A DNA stretch of 64,000 nt from Terriglobales bacterium (GTDB lineage: Bacteria > Acidobacteriota > Terriglobia > Terriglobales > Acidobacteriaceae). The stretch lies in NCBI GenBank assembly GCA_035567895.1, contig DATMPC010000088.1, positions 49,662 through 113,661 on the forward strand, read 5' to 3'. Shown here piece by piece: positions 1 through 8,417 of this stretch. Every line of letters begins with the position of its first letter. The stretch's first letter is position 1. The notes beneath the pieces are model-generated. The model was not told the DNA's origin. It saw nothing but the letters and a program-made list of their open reading frames with translations, and made no database searches. The translations under genes were made by a program, and so were the position numbers.

Positions 1-415
1 GGGTAAATTCGACGGTCTGATCTTCAGGATCACGAAAAACCAAGAGCATGTTGCCGGCGCGGGCCTTCTTGGGCTCAGGAGCCTTGATCTCGTGTTGCAC
101 GTACTCCTTCTGCACGGCCTCAATGTCACTGGCTTCGTAGCAGACGTGCATCAGTCCAAGAGGCTGAGTGTCGTCCTTGCGTTGATACAGTTCGATAAAT
201 TGACTGTCGTTGACTTTCATGTAGGAAACCGGCGGCTTGCGGGGATCGTTGAACTCGAAGGACTGCTCAAATCCCAGTTTCTGGTAGAACTCTCGAGATT
301 TCGCAACATCACTCACCCGAAACGCCACGTGCGCTATTCGGGCTAACGGCGGCGATGGCTTCGAAGCGGGGGAAATGAAGGACGCAATCAGCAGAAGTGA
401 CAGCAGCAACCTCAT
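1..415 (-). CDS. Secreted VOC (glyoxalase/bleomycin-resistance fold) protein, C-terminus outside window
   Basis: The gene reads leftwards and runs off the window edge, so only the first 138 codons are seen. The ATG at 415 has GGAG about 8 bases upstream. Residues 1-20 form a hydrophobic signal peptide (LLLSLLLIASF), so the protein is exported. The mature part starts with the VOC strand RIAHVAFRV, followed by SREFYQKLGF; it later shows LMHVCYEASD and FRDPEDQTVEF, the usual second half of a VOC module with potential metal-binding His/Glu. VOC proteins are enzymes or binding proteins of varied function; the substrate cannot be deduced. An ORF on the opposite strand is a shadow. Confidence 0.85.
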   Translation of the reverse strand, partial: MRLLLSLLLIASFISPASKPSPPLARIAHVAFRVSDVAKSREFYQKLGFEQSFEFNDPRKPPVSYMKVNDSQFIELYQRKDDTQPLGLMHVCYEASDIEAVQKEYVQHEIKAPEPKKARAGNMLLVFRDPEDQTVEFT

Positions 416-589
416 CACGGCAGCTCCGGTTCACGAGATGAATGCCCAAAAATGGATTTAAGAGTACACGACTCGTCGTGAAGCAAAGCCAACGATGATC
501 AGCGTTTCAATAGGTAACTCGGAGGACTTAGAGCCTGAGGCCCACTGATGATTCACAATCGGTTCAACTTCCTGAGTAAGCTGACGAAG

Positions 590-595
590 TATAAT
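590..595 (+). promoter_or_regulatory. Possible -10 box (TATAAT)
   Basis: A perfect TATAAT lies 22 bases before the ATG at 617. No good TTGACA-like -35 box is seen at 16-18 bases. If used, transcription would begin near base 602, which favours the ATG at 617 over the longer frame from 548. Confidence 0.35.
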
Positions 596-616
596 AAGGC
601 TGGAGTTTCTCCTCTG

Positions 617-946
617 ATGCCTCGCCGGGCGACGCAACTTCGATTTGGGATAGTGATTCTGTCGCTCCTGGTGTTCTTTCTGGCGCTGAATGCGAAGTTG
701 TCCGCCTATGATTACCCTCCATCTGTGAACGGACCGAGCAGTGCGAAGCTCTGGCTTAACGGACAGAAGATGGAAGCACAGACACCGAGTTCGCTGGTGC
801 TGGCAATCTTCAGCGTGGCCTTCATCTTCTTGCGACCGCTGCGCGAGAAGTTGCGCTGGCCTCGAGCACAATTTCAAACGTCCACTCCCACGGCATTCGA
901 ATTACTTCAACTACACAGATTCTTAAGACCTCCACCAGCCATCTAG
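617..946 (+). CDS. Small membrane protein of unknown function
   Basis: The protein is about 109 residues. I do not recognise a family. There are two hydrophobic segments: residues about 9-27 (FGIVILSLLVFFLAL) and about 58-72 (SLVLAIFSVAFIFL). Between them is a polar stretch containing SAYDYPPSVNGPSSAKLWL. The frame is open from 548, but I chose the ATG at 617 because a TATAAT lies just upstream of it and GGAG lies 11 bases before it. The arginine-rich segment after the second helix suggests a cytoplasmic C-terminus. The antisense ORF over the same bases has no protein-like features. Confidence 0.6.
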   Translation: MPRRATQLRFGIVILSLLVFFLALNAKLSAYDYPPSVNGPSSAKLWLNGQKMEAQTPSSLVLAIFSVAFIFLRPLREKLRWPRAQFQTSTPTAFELLQLHRFLRPPPAI

Positions 947-1089
947 TCTCCTCTCCGGCCCGGCTCTGAACTCTGGAATTTCGGGCTTACTGATCATTCA
1001 CCAACTCGAGTCGCAGCGCAGCATCCCGGATCATTTCATTGATCCGGCATTTCCTGTGGCCCGAGAACTAACGATCGCGAGGAAATCTT

Positions 1090-2334
1090 GTGTTAGTCCA
1101 CCGCAGGTACATGATCCCAGCTGTCGGGATCTCAATTGTCTGTGTCATTCTCGGATTTGTCGTCGCAGCCCGCGTGCGAGCGAATGCCCCATCAAACGTG
1201 GCCGGCAGTACTGTGCCGCGCGCGCCTATCACTCTGGTTCGTCGCGGAGATATCTCCAACACTCTGTCGATTGCCGGGGAGTTCCTGCCCTATCAGGAGG
1301 TCGAGCTCCATGCCAAGGTCGCAGGCTACATTCGCAAGATCAATGTCGACATCGGCGATCGCGTCCGCACGGGCCAGGTTCTTGCGGTGCTTGAGGTACC
1401 CGAGCTTACGGCGCAGGTACAAGGCGCCGATGCCGGCGTGCGACACAGTCAGGACGAAATTCTCCGCGCACAGAACGAAGTTGCACGCGATGAAGCTGAT
1501 CATGCAGCACTCCACGCCGCGGCCCTTCGTCTCAAGCACGCTGCTGAATCGCGTCCGGGGCTGATTGCCGCTCAAGAACTCGACAACGCAGAGGCGAAGG
1601 ATCGCGCCTCCGAGGCGCAAGTGGAGGGGGCGAAATCCGCGCTTTCAGCGGCACGCCAGCAATTGGATGTCTCTAAGGCGAATCATTCTCAGGTTTCCGC
1701 GATGTCGGATTATTCCCGAATCGTCGCGCCTTTCGATGGAGTGGTGACCTGGCGCTACGCTGACACTGGCGCGCTAGTGCAGGCAGGCACGTCGAGCAGC
1801 AGCGCACAACCCGTAGTAAAGATTGCGCAGGTCAACACTTTGCGCTTGAGGATTCCCGTTCCGGAATCGCTCGTGAGCAGCGTGCATTCTGGAGCATCAG
1901 CCGACATCGCAGTCCAGGCAACAGGCGAACACTTCAGCGGCAAGGTTACACGTTCAACTGGCGCTCTTGATCGGGCTACACGTACCGAGCAAGTGGAAAT
2001 CGACGTTCCCAATCAGAAGCTCAAGCTCGCTCCCGGAATGTTTGCCAATGTCGTGCTCGGAGTCCAGGAGCACTCAGACACCCTGATGATTCCAATCCAG
2101 GCCGTGAATCACGCAGGCAATCCTACGGTAATGGTAGTCGGCAATGACAATCGCGTTGAAGTGCGCGCGATTCAAACCGGCATTGAGGACGCCAACTCCG
2201 CCGAAGTCGTTTCTGGTTTGAAGCAGAGAGAGCGAGTGATCGTCGCCAACCTTGGCTCATATCAGGCAGGAGAATTAGTCGATCCAAAGCTAAGTGCCCT
2301 TACAGCGACTGCGAGCGACGAGGGGAAGGAATAG
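1090..2334 (+). CDS. RND efflux periplasmic adaptor (HlyD/MFP family)
   Basis: This is the membrane-fusion subunit linking the inner-membrane pump to the outer-membrane channel. The GTG start has AGGA six bases upstream. Residues about 10-30 form one membrane anchor with no lipobox, so the protein is tethered by a helix rather than lipidated. Then come the biotinyl-lipoyl half-motif (EVELHAKVAGYI), an alpha-helical hairpin at about 105-200 rich in Ala/Glu/Lys, the second lipoyl half (IVAPFDGVVTWRY), and beta-barrel and membrane-proximal domains. Length (414) is normal. The pump gene starts 3 bases after the stop, so the three genes form one operon. The exported substrate is unknown. Confidence 0.93.
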   Translation: MLVHRRYMIPAVGISIVCVILGFVVAARVRANAPSNVAGSTVPRAPITLVRRGDISNTLSIAGEFLPYQEVELHAKVAGYIRKINVDIGDRVRTGQVLAVLEVPELTAQVQGADAGVRHSQDEILRAQNEVARDEADHAALHAAALRLKHAAESRPGLIAAQELDNAEAKDRASEAQVEGAKSALSAARQQLDVSKANHSQVSAMSDYSRIVAPFDGVVTWRYADTGALVQAGTSSSSAQPVVKIAQVNTLRLRIPVPESLVSSVHSGASADIAVQATGEHFSGKVTRSTGALDRATRTEQVEIDVPNQKLKLAPGMFANVVLGVQEHSDTLMIPIQAVNHAGNPTVMVVGNDNRVEVRAIQTGIEDANSAEVVSGLKQRERVIVANLGSYQAGELVDPKLSALTATASDEGKE

Positions 2335-2337
2335 CCG

Positions 2338-5300
2338 ATGTCACGCTTCGCGATCAAGTATCCATTCTTTGTGATCATGCTGTGCCTGATGATCTTCGTC
2401 GTCGGCGTGGTCACCGTTTCCAGAATGCCGGTGGACCTGTTCCCCAACATCAACATTCCCGTTGTGGTCGTGGCAACGTTCTATTCGGGAATGCCTCCTG
2501 AGCAAATTGAATCAGACATCACCGGACGATTCGAGCGCTTCTTCACGCTGGGCAGCGGCATCGATCACATGGAGTCGCGCTCTCTTCCCGGAGTCAGCCT
2601 GATCAAAATCTACTTCCAGCCGGGAACAGACGCCGATGCGGCCGTAAGCACGATTTCCAATCTGGCGATGGCCGATCTGCGACGCTTACCGCCCGGCACT
2701 CTGCCGCCAGTAATTCTGAAGTTCGATGCGTCGAGCCTTCCGGTTTGCCTGGTCACGCTTAAAGGCAGCGGATTGAGTGAGACGGAGCTTCGCGATCTCG
2801 GGCAATACAACGTGCGCAACCAGGTAGCGAACCTGCCCGGAGCCTCGGTTCCACAACCGTTCGGCGGCAAGTACAGGCAGATTCAGGTGTACGTGGATTC
2901 GGTAAAACTGCAGGCGCACCAGCTCAGCGTGATGGATGTCGTCCGCACGATCAATGATTCCAACATGATCCTTCCTGCCGGCGACGTGCGCATTGGCCCG
3001 AAGGACTTCAACATCTATACCAATAGCCAGCTGCCGAGTACGGCTGAGATCAATCAACTCCCGCTGAAGACAGTTGGCAACGCCTCTGTGATGGTCGGCG
3101 ACGTTGGCCACGCAATGGATGCCGCGCAGATACAGAACAACATTGTCCGCGTCGATGGCCAGAAATCGGTTTATCTTCCCGTTCTGAAACAAGGCGGCGA
3201 CAGCAATACGATCGCGATCGTTAGCGGAATCAAGTCGGCTCTCGGCGACCTTTTCGATGTTCCCAAGCACCTCGTCGCTAAGGTCGTCTTCGATCAGTCG
3301 GTTTATGTGAAAACTGCCATCAAGAATCTCGGAGTCGAGGGCGGCATCGGCCTCGTGCTGACTGCCCTAATGATATTGATCTTCCTGGGCAGCATGCGCG
3401 CCACTGTCGCCGTAATGCTTTCCATTCCGCTTTCGGCACTGGCAGCTTTCCTTGCGCTCAATGCCGGCGGAAGCACCATCAACACGATGGTGTTGGGTGG
3501 CTTAGCGCTCGCATTCTCCCGATTAATCGACAACTCGGTTGTGGTGTTGGAAAACATTTTTCGTCACCTGGAGATGGGCGAATCCGCAGAAGAGGCAGCA
3601 GAGAAGGGCGGGCGGGAGATGGGGCTGCCGGTTCTGGCTGCCACGTTCACCACAGCCATCGTCTTTTTCCCGGTCATCTTCTTATACGGAGTCAGCCGGT
3701 TTCTCTTCATAGCTCTGGCACTCGCCGTCGTGCTGTCTCTCTTTGCCTCGTATGCGGTCGCGATGACGCTAGTACCACTCTTCTGCGCGAAGTTCATTCA
3801 CAAGCTGGAGGCAGATGAAGAAGAGGGACATGACGTGCGACGTTCAATGTTCGGACGATTCGTTCGTTGGTTCAATAAGCGCTATGAGCGCATGCTATCG
3901 AAGTATGACGTAAGCATTCGCCGCACCCTTCTGCGGCCGGCAGCCGCAGTGATCGGAATTCTGGGCGTATGTCTCTTCAGCTTCGCGTTTTATCCGCTGC
4001 TTGGAGTTTCCTTCTTTCCCAGAACGGATCCAGGGCAATTTGTCATCAACATCAAGGCCCCCACTGGCACACGTCTTGAAATGACAGACAGGTATATCAA
4101 GAAAGTGGAGTCGGACATCCACGATGTCGTGTCGCCGCGCGATCTGGGAGTGGTCGTCTCGAACATCGGCGTGGTGCCCGATTACTCGGCGATGTACACC
4201 AGCAATTCCGGGCAACATACCGCGACCGTGCAGGTAAGCTTGCGCGACGGACATGAAGTCGGGAGTTACGAATACATGAACCGCGTCCGCGCCAAGCTCG
4301 CCGGCGACCTGCCGGAACTCTCGACCTACTTCCAATCCGGCGGACTAGTCGACGCCGTCATCAACCTCGGTCTTCCCGCGCCGATCGACATTCAGGTTGG
4401 CGGCAACGATCTGCAATCCGCCTACAAAACCGCCCAAGAGCTGGCAACGAAAATTCGCGGCCTCAAAGGCGTAGGCGACGTCCTCATTCCCCAGGACCTC
4501 GACTATCCCGCCCTCAAGGTGGATGTCGATCGCGAGATGGCCTCGCGCCTGGGACTCTCATCGCGCGAAGTCGTCAACAACGTAATCACCGCGCTCAATT
4601 CCAACCAGATGATCGCGCCCAGCTATTGGGTCGATCCCAAAACGGGCAATGATTACATGCTGACGGTGCAATATCCCGACGCCCAAATCCAGTCGATGAA
4701 CGACCTCAAGCAGATCCCCCTGCGCTCTCCCAAAGCCGAAGACACCACGCAACTAGGCGCAGTTTCGACCATCGCAGCGTTCCTCTCGCCCACCGAGGTC
4801 GATCACTATCAACTTCGGCGCGTGATCGACGTCTATGTTGCGCCCTCAGGCGAAGATCTCGGCAGCATCGCCTCCAAGGTAGACGCAATCATTCACGCAA
4901 CAAAAATCCCCGACAACGTCCGGGTCTCCGTCCGTGGATCCGTCGAAGGCATGCGCCAGTCGTTCAAGAGCTTCGGCATCGGACTCCTCCTGGCCATCGT
5001 CCTCGTCTATCTCATCCTCATGGCCCAATTCGCTTCCTTCATCGATCCACTCATCATCCTGCTCGCAGTTCCTCCCGGCATCGCCGGCGTCATCATCTTT
5101 CTTCTGGTCACCCACACCAGCCTGAACGTCATGTCGCTGATGGGCGTAATCATGATGACCGGCATCGTAGTCTCGAACAGCATTCTGATCGTCGACGTAG
5201 CGCGCAACCTCCGCAGCGAAGGGATGCCATTGGAGAAGGCGGTCTCCACCGCATGCCGCATGCGACTTAGGCCAGTGTTGATGACTTCCCTCGCGACCAT

Positions 5301-5481
5301 CCTCGGCATGATCCCGATGGCTCTGGCGTTGGAGGCTGGAAGCGAACAGTACGCCCCATTAGCCCGCGCCATCATCGGCGGATTGACCGTCTCCGTCGTC
5401 GTCACCGTCTTCCTGGTTCCGGCTGCCTACCTGCTTATACATCGCCGCGAAGAGCCCCAGACCGTGGGACAACAGAGTTGA
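2338..5481 (+). CDS. RND efflux inner-membrane pump (AcrB/HAE-type)
   Basis: A proton-driven transporter of 1047 residues, the normal length for the AcrB superfamily. The N-terminus has the family signature (MPVDLFPNINIPVV). TM2-6 fall around 335-480, TM7 near 540, and TM8-12 in the last 170 residues, with two large periplasmic loops between. In TM4 the paired acidic residues of AcrB read Asp-Asn here (SRLIDNSVVVLEN), so one of the two proton-relay aspartates is replaced. Such DN variants occur in other RND branches. The gene is flanked by its adaptor and channel. Substrate specificity is not visible. Confidence 0.94.
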   Translation: MSRFAIKYPFFVIMLCLMIFVVGVVTVSRMPVDLFPNINIPVVVVATFYSGMPPEQIESDITGRFERFFTLGSGIDHMESRSLPGVSLIKIYFQPGTDADAAVSTISNLAMADLRRLPPGTLPPVILKFDASSLPVCLVTLKGSGLSETELRDLGQYNVRNQVANLPGASVPQPFGGKYRQIQVYVDSVKLQAHQLSVMDVVRTINDSNMILPAGDVRIGPKDFNIYTNSQLPSTAEINQLPLKTVGNASVMVGDVGHAMDAAQIQNNIVRVDGQKSVYLPVLKQGGDSNTIAIVSGIKSALGDLFDVPKHLVAKVVFDQSVYVKTAIKNLGVEGGIGLVLTALMILIFLGSMRATVAVMLSIPLSALAAFLALNAGGSTINTMVLGGLALAFSRLIDNSVVVLENIFRHLEMGESAEEAAEKGGREMGLPVLAATFTTAIVFFPVIFLYGVSRFLFIALALAVVLSLFASYAVAMTLVPLFCAKFIHKLEADEEEGHDVRRSMFGRFVRWFNKRYERMLSKYDVSIRRTLLRPAAAVIGILGVCLFSFAFYPLLGVSFFPRTDPGQFVINIKAPTGTRLEMTDRYIKKVESDIHDVVSPRDLGVVVSNIGVVPDYSAMYTSNSGQHTATVQVSLRDGHEVGSYEYMNRVRAKLAGDLPELSTYFQSGGLVDAVINLGLPAPIDIQVGGNDLQSAYKTAQELATKIRGLKGVGDVLIPQDLDYPALKVDVDREMASRLGLSSREVVNNVITALNSNQMIAPSYWVDPKTGNDYMLTVQYPDAQIQSMNDLKQIPLRSPKAEDTTQLGAVSTIAAFLSPTEVDHYQLRRVIDVYVAPSGEDLGSIASKVDAIIHATKIPDNVRVSVRGSVEGMRQSFKSFGIGLLLAIVLVYLILMAQFASFIDPLIILLAVPPGIAGVIIFLLVTHTSLNVMSLMGVIMMTGIVVSNSILIVDVARNLRSEGMPLEKAVSTACRMRLRPVLMTSLATILGMIPMALALEAGSEQYAPLARAIIGGLTVSVVVTVFLVPAAYLLIHRREEPQTVGQQS

Positions 5482-5489
5482 GAAAGAAA

Positions 5490-6863
5490 ATGACAAAACG
5501 CTTTTGTTTTTCCGCGCTGATCTTGTGCTTATGCGCGTCGGCTTGGACATTGGCGCAAACCACATCTCCCCAACTTCCAGACGTAGTCCGCCTCACTCTC
5601 CACGACGCTGAACAATTAGGACTGAAGAACAATCCGCAGATCAGCGTCGCCAAGCTGCTGACGCTCGCGCAGCACCAGGTCACACGCGAAACGCGTTCCG
5701 CCGAGCTGCCGTCAGCCACCGCGAACCTCACCGCAGTGGACGCCCACGAGGGCACGCGCATCACCGCCGGCGTCCTCAATAATCCCAGCGTCTTTCAGCG
5801 CGCCGGCGCCGGCGTCACCATCGGACAACTGATCACCGACTTCGGCCGCACCCAAAACCTGGTAGCCTCCGCCGGATTGCGAGAGAAGGCGCAAGAACAA
5901 TCCGAGCTAGCCACAGCCGCCGACGTAACCCTCGCCGTCGATCGAGCCTTCTATGGAGCTCTAAGCGCACAAGCCGAACTGCTAGTCGCTCAGCAGACAG
6001 TCAACGCCCGCCAGTCCACGGCCGACCAAGTTGAGGCACTGGCCAAAAACAAACTGCGCTCCGACCTCGATCTCAGCTTTGCCAACGTCAATCTCGCCCA
6101 AGCCAAACTTTTGCTTCTGGACTCCCAGAACCAGAAGGACGGAGCCTTCGCCGATCTGAATGAGATCCTCGGATTCGAGAAGCAGGCGACATACGTGCTT
6201 GAGGACAGAACCCCCTGCAGTAGCCGGGGGTGCTTTTCTGCGTCGTGCGCGGGGAGTCAGCCGGACGCGCCGTCAGCCTGCGTCCCCAAGCCACCCGACA
6301 ATCAGGAAGACCTGGTGCAGCAAGCATTAAGATCGCGTCCCGACCTGGCCGCGATCGACGATCAATGGCAAGCGCAGCAACGCTTCGCCCGGGCCGAGCA
6401 CGAATTGAATCGCCCCAGCATAAGCGCGCTGGGCGCAGTCGGAGGAACCCCAGTGCGGGCCGACCAGATCACCACATCATGGTACGGCGGAGTCGGCGTC
6501 AACATGAGCATTCCCATCTTCAACGGATTCCTGTTCTCCGGGCGCGCCCACGAAGCCGATCTCCGCGCCGGAGCCCTCCAGCAGCAGACTCGCGACCTGC
6601 GCGACCGCATCGCCCGCGACGTCCGCGTCACCTGGCTCGAAGCAAACACCGCCTACCAGCGCGTAAGCGTAACCGCCCAGCTGCTGCAGCAGGCAAGCCT
6701 GGCCCTCGATCTAGCCCAAACGCGCTATAACCTCGGCCTGAGTTCCATCGTGGAACTCAGCCAGGCCCAGCTCCAGCAAACTGATGCACAGATCGGGAAT
6801 ACGAATGCGAGATACGCATATCTTTCAACCTTGTCGGTGCTTAGGTATCAGGTGGGACAGTAA
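5490..6863 (+). CDS. TolC-like outer-membrane efflux channel
   Basis: This is the outer-membrane component of the tripartite pump. I chose the ATG at 5490, which gives a clean signal peptide ending ...SAWTLAQ. A TTG at 5478 would overlap the pump stop codon. Two OEP repeats are recognisable (LTLHDAEQLGLKNNP at the start; LALDLAQTRYNLGLSSIVELSQAQ near the C-terminus), giving a helical barrel of about 450 residues. Residues about 240-268 are a Cys/Pro/Ser-rich insertion unlike the rest of the protein, encoded by a terminator-like hairpin and its flank (see the separate entry). It probably lies in a loop between the two repeats. Confidence 0.92.
   Translation: MTKRFCFSALILCLCASAWTLAQTTSPQLPDVVRLTLHDAEQLGLKNNPQISVAKLLTLAQHQVTRETRSAELPSATANLTAVDAHEGTRITAGVLNNPSVFQRAGAGVTIGQLITDFGRTQNLVASAGLREKAQEQSELATAADVTLAVDRAFYGALSAQAELLVAQQTVNARQSTADQVEALAKNKLRSDLDLSFANVNLAQAKLLLLDSQNQKDGAFADLNEILGFEKQATYVLEDRTPCSSRGCFSASCAGSQPDAPSACVPKPPDNQEDLVQQALRSRPDLAAIDDQWQAQQRFARAEHELNRPSISALGAVGGTPVRADQITTSWYGGVGVNMSIPIFNGFLFSGRAHEADLRAGALQQQTRDLRDRIARDVRVTWLEANTAYQRVSVTAQLLQQASLALDLAQTRYNLGLSSIVELSQAQLQQTDAQIGNTNARYAYLSTLSVLRYQVGQ
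6210..6235 (+). other. Terminator-like hairpin inside the TolC-like gene
   Basis: ACCCCC (6210-6215) pairs with GGGGGT (6226-6231); inner GC/GC pairs close an AGTA loop, and CTTTT follows. On the plus strand this resembles an intrinsic terminator, yet it lies within an open frame and is translated into the Cys-rich insertion of the channel protein. Confidence 0.5.
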
Positions 6864-7485
6864 TCTGTCTGCGCAGTCGTAGGATTGCTCACTTAGAATT
6901 CCTCTATCCGGAACGCTTCGCGCGAGCTTTCTTTGAGGTCGCAAATTGCGACCTCAAAAATCCTCCTCCGTCGCATCAGACTGTTCGACTGCGAATCGCA
7001 TAGTTAATCACAGATTGGCGAATTCCAGAAAGACAGCTGCTGAGGCACCTTAATACAGCGGCTGAAAACGTCTGCCAAGCGACCGCAAAGCCTTTGGGAT
7101 GCCCTTCCGGTGCCTCAAAATGCCTCGTAAGCTGCGCTTTAGTGCCCCAAAAAGTGCGCGATTCTGCCTCAAAATAACGCACCAGCGCGCAGCGGCTTCC
7201 ATGCAAATGGATTGAAAACTCTGGCGCCGCTATTGCAGCGTCCTGAGTGTGATGAAGTCGATTTTTCATCCTTATTACAGAACCCAGCGGCTACCGCCGC
7301 CGGCAGTGATTTTGCCAGATTGGGAAATCTGCGATTGCAGGCGTTTTGAGGCGTCGGAGAGAAGCGGTGGCTCCTGGACACTTCTGAGGCGGCAAGAACC
7401 TCGCCACGGGCTTCTAATTGCTTTTATTCGCCATCGCTGTATATTCGCTAATGCCGGATTCGGCTTCCTGGGTTCCGGAAGGTCC
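6864..7485. other. 622-base gap: hairpin and a dispersed repeat, no convincing gene
   Basis: The gap lies between the efflux operon and the convergent DUF4197 gene. At 6932-6958 there is a near-perfect palindrome (13-base arms around one base: TTTGAGGTCGCAA and its complement). It lacks a following T-run, so it could be a weak bidirectional terminator. At 7283-7305 is a copy of the CCCAGCGGCTACCGCCGCC repeat also present at 54891. The ORFs here, including a 97-codon minus-strand one, have poor composition and no recognisable domain. Confidence 0.5.
7283..7377. repeat. REP-like element, copy 1 (CCCAGCGGCTACCGCCGCCGG)
   Basis: Bases 7283-7305 match 54890-54912 almost exactly. A degenerate inverted copy (GCGGTGGCTCCTGG) lies at 7364-7377, so the element may fold as a long hairpin. 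Both copies are intergenic. Confidence 0.55.
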
Positions 7486-8232
7486 TTACTGCTTCCTGCC
7501 GAACACTTCGCGCAGCAATGACGTTGTCTGCGCCATGGGATCCTTGCGGATCTTCTTTTCCTCTTCCGCCATCACGTAGAAGAGGCCGTCCATGGTCTTG
7601 CCTACGACGTACTCGTCCAAGTTGAATCGCTGTGAATTGGCGACGCGTGCGGCCATGGGATTGCGCATGAACTGGTTGTATTGCCGCACGACTCCAACAT
7701 TCTCCATGGCTTGGTGAACCAGGGGCGCGAAGGCTTCGGTCAGCTGGTCTGAGCTTTGGCGTTTGAAGTATTCGGTTGCGGCGGTGTCGCCGCCGGAGAG
7801 GATCTGGCGGGCGTCGGCGAACGACATCCTCGTCACGGCGTTGATGAAGATCTGCTTTGCTGCGGGCGCGGCCTGCTCGGCGGCGCGATTCATGCCAACT
7901 TCGAGCGAATCTACCTGCGAGCCCATGCCTATGACGCGCAAGCCGCTGCTTACGTTGCGAAGTTTTTCCGGCAATAGAATCCTGATCGCCTCGTTTTTAA
8001 GAAAGCCATCGACGCGTCCCGTCGAAGCTACGGCGTTTCGAGTGCTCACCGTGAGCGCTTCTTTGAGGCCGGCAACGATCTTGTCGTTTGATAATCCCCG
8101 ATTGCCGCCGGCGGCTTTAGCAGCGGTCGCTGCCTTTTGCCGGATCTGATCCCAGGGTGACTGGGCAACGCAAAAGACAGTTAGTAACGCGCAAAGTGCG
8201 CCGATGCCGAACCATTTTTTCATGGCTTTCAC
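7486..8232 (-). CDS. DUF4197 secreted protein
   Basis: A 248-residue exported protein. The signal peptide covers residues about 1-24 (KKWFGIGALCALLTVFCVAQ). The mature part matches the DUF4197 pattern: an N-terminal LSNDKIVAGLKEALTVSTRNAV motif, IRILLPEKL, a repeated-Ala helix ending AAPAAKQIF, ADARQILSGGDTAATEYF, and C-terminal KTMDGLFYVMAEEEKKIRKDP. The family's function is unknown. The gene stands alone and is convergent with the efflux operon. Divergent from it is the DUF3857 protein gene, whose ATG lies 185 bases away. Confidence 0.88.
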   Translation of the reverse strand: MKAMKKWFGIGALCALLTVFCVAQSPWDQIRQKAATAAKAAGGNRGLSNDKIVAGLKEALTVSTRNAVASTGRVDGFLKNEAIRILLPEKLRNVSSGLRVIGMGSQVDSLEVGMNRAAEQAAPAAKQIFINAVTRMSFADARQILSGGDTAATEYFKRQSSDQLTEAFAPLVHQAMENVGVVRQYNQFMRNPMAARVANSQRFNLDEYVVGKTMDGLFYVMAEEEKKIRKDPMAQTTSLLREVFGRKQ

Positions 8233-8417
8233 GCGATTGACCGCCTCAGTCTAGCGGAGATGTTCAGCCTGGCCTATGCACGAAAGGTTCATGGGCGCAA
8301 CGCCAAAAAGTAACAGCAAGCGAAGGGGAGGGGAATCGTTCTGGTAGAGACACAAGCTAATGTCTAGACTCAATGTCCGATTGCAGGGTTTGGGAGTTCA
8401 GAGTAGAACTGAAACAT

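Noticed and set aside
92..346. Plus-strand ORF of 84 codons
   Set aside because: It is the shadow of the minus-strand VOC gene, which has a signal peptide and family motifs.
458..877. Minus-strand ORF of 139 codons opposite the small membrane protein
   Set aside because: Very rich in Arg, Gln and His with no domain or start signal; the plus-strand frame has membrane helices and a TATAAT.
3540..3580. Loss of proton relay in the RND pump as evidence for a dead transporter
   Set aside because: The Asp-Asn variant of the TM4 motif also occurs in other RND branches, and the operon is complete.
6976..7269. Minus-strand ORF of 97 codons in the gap after the efflux operon
   Set aside because: No ribosome-binding site or domain; composition suggests an incidental frame near repeats.
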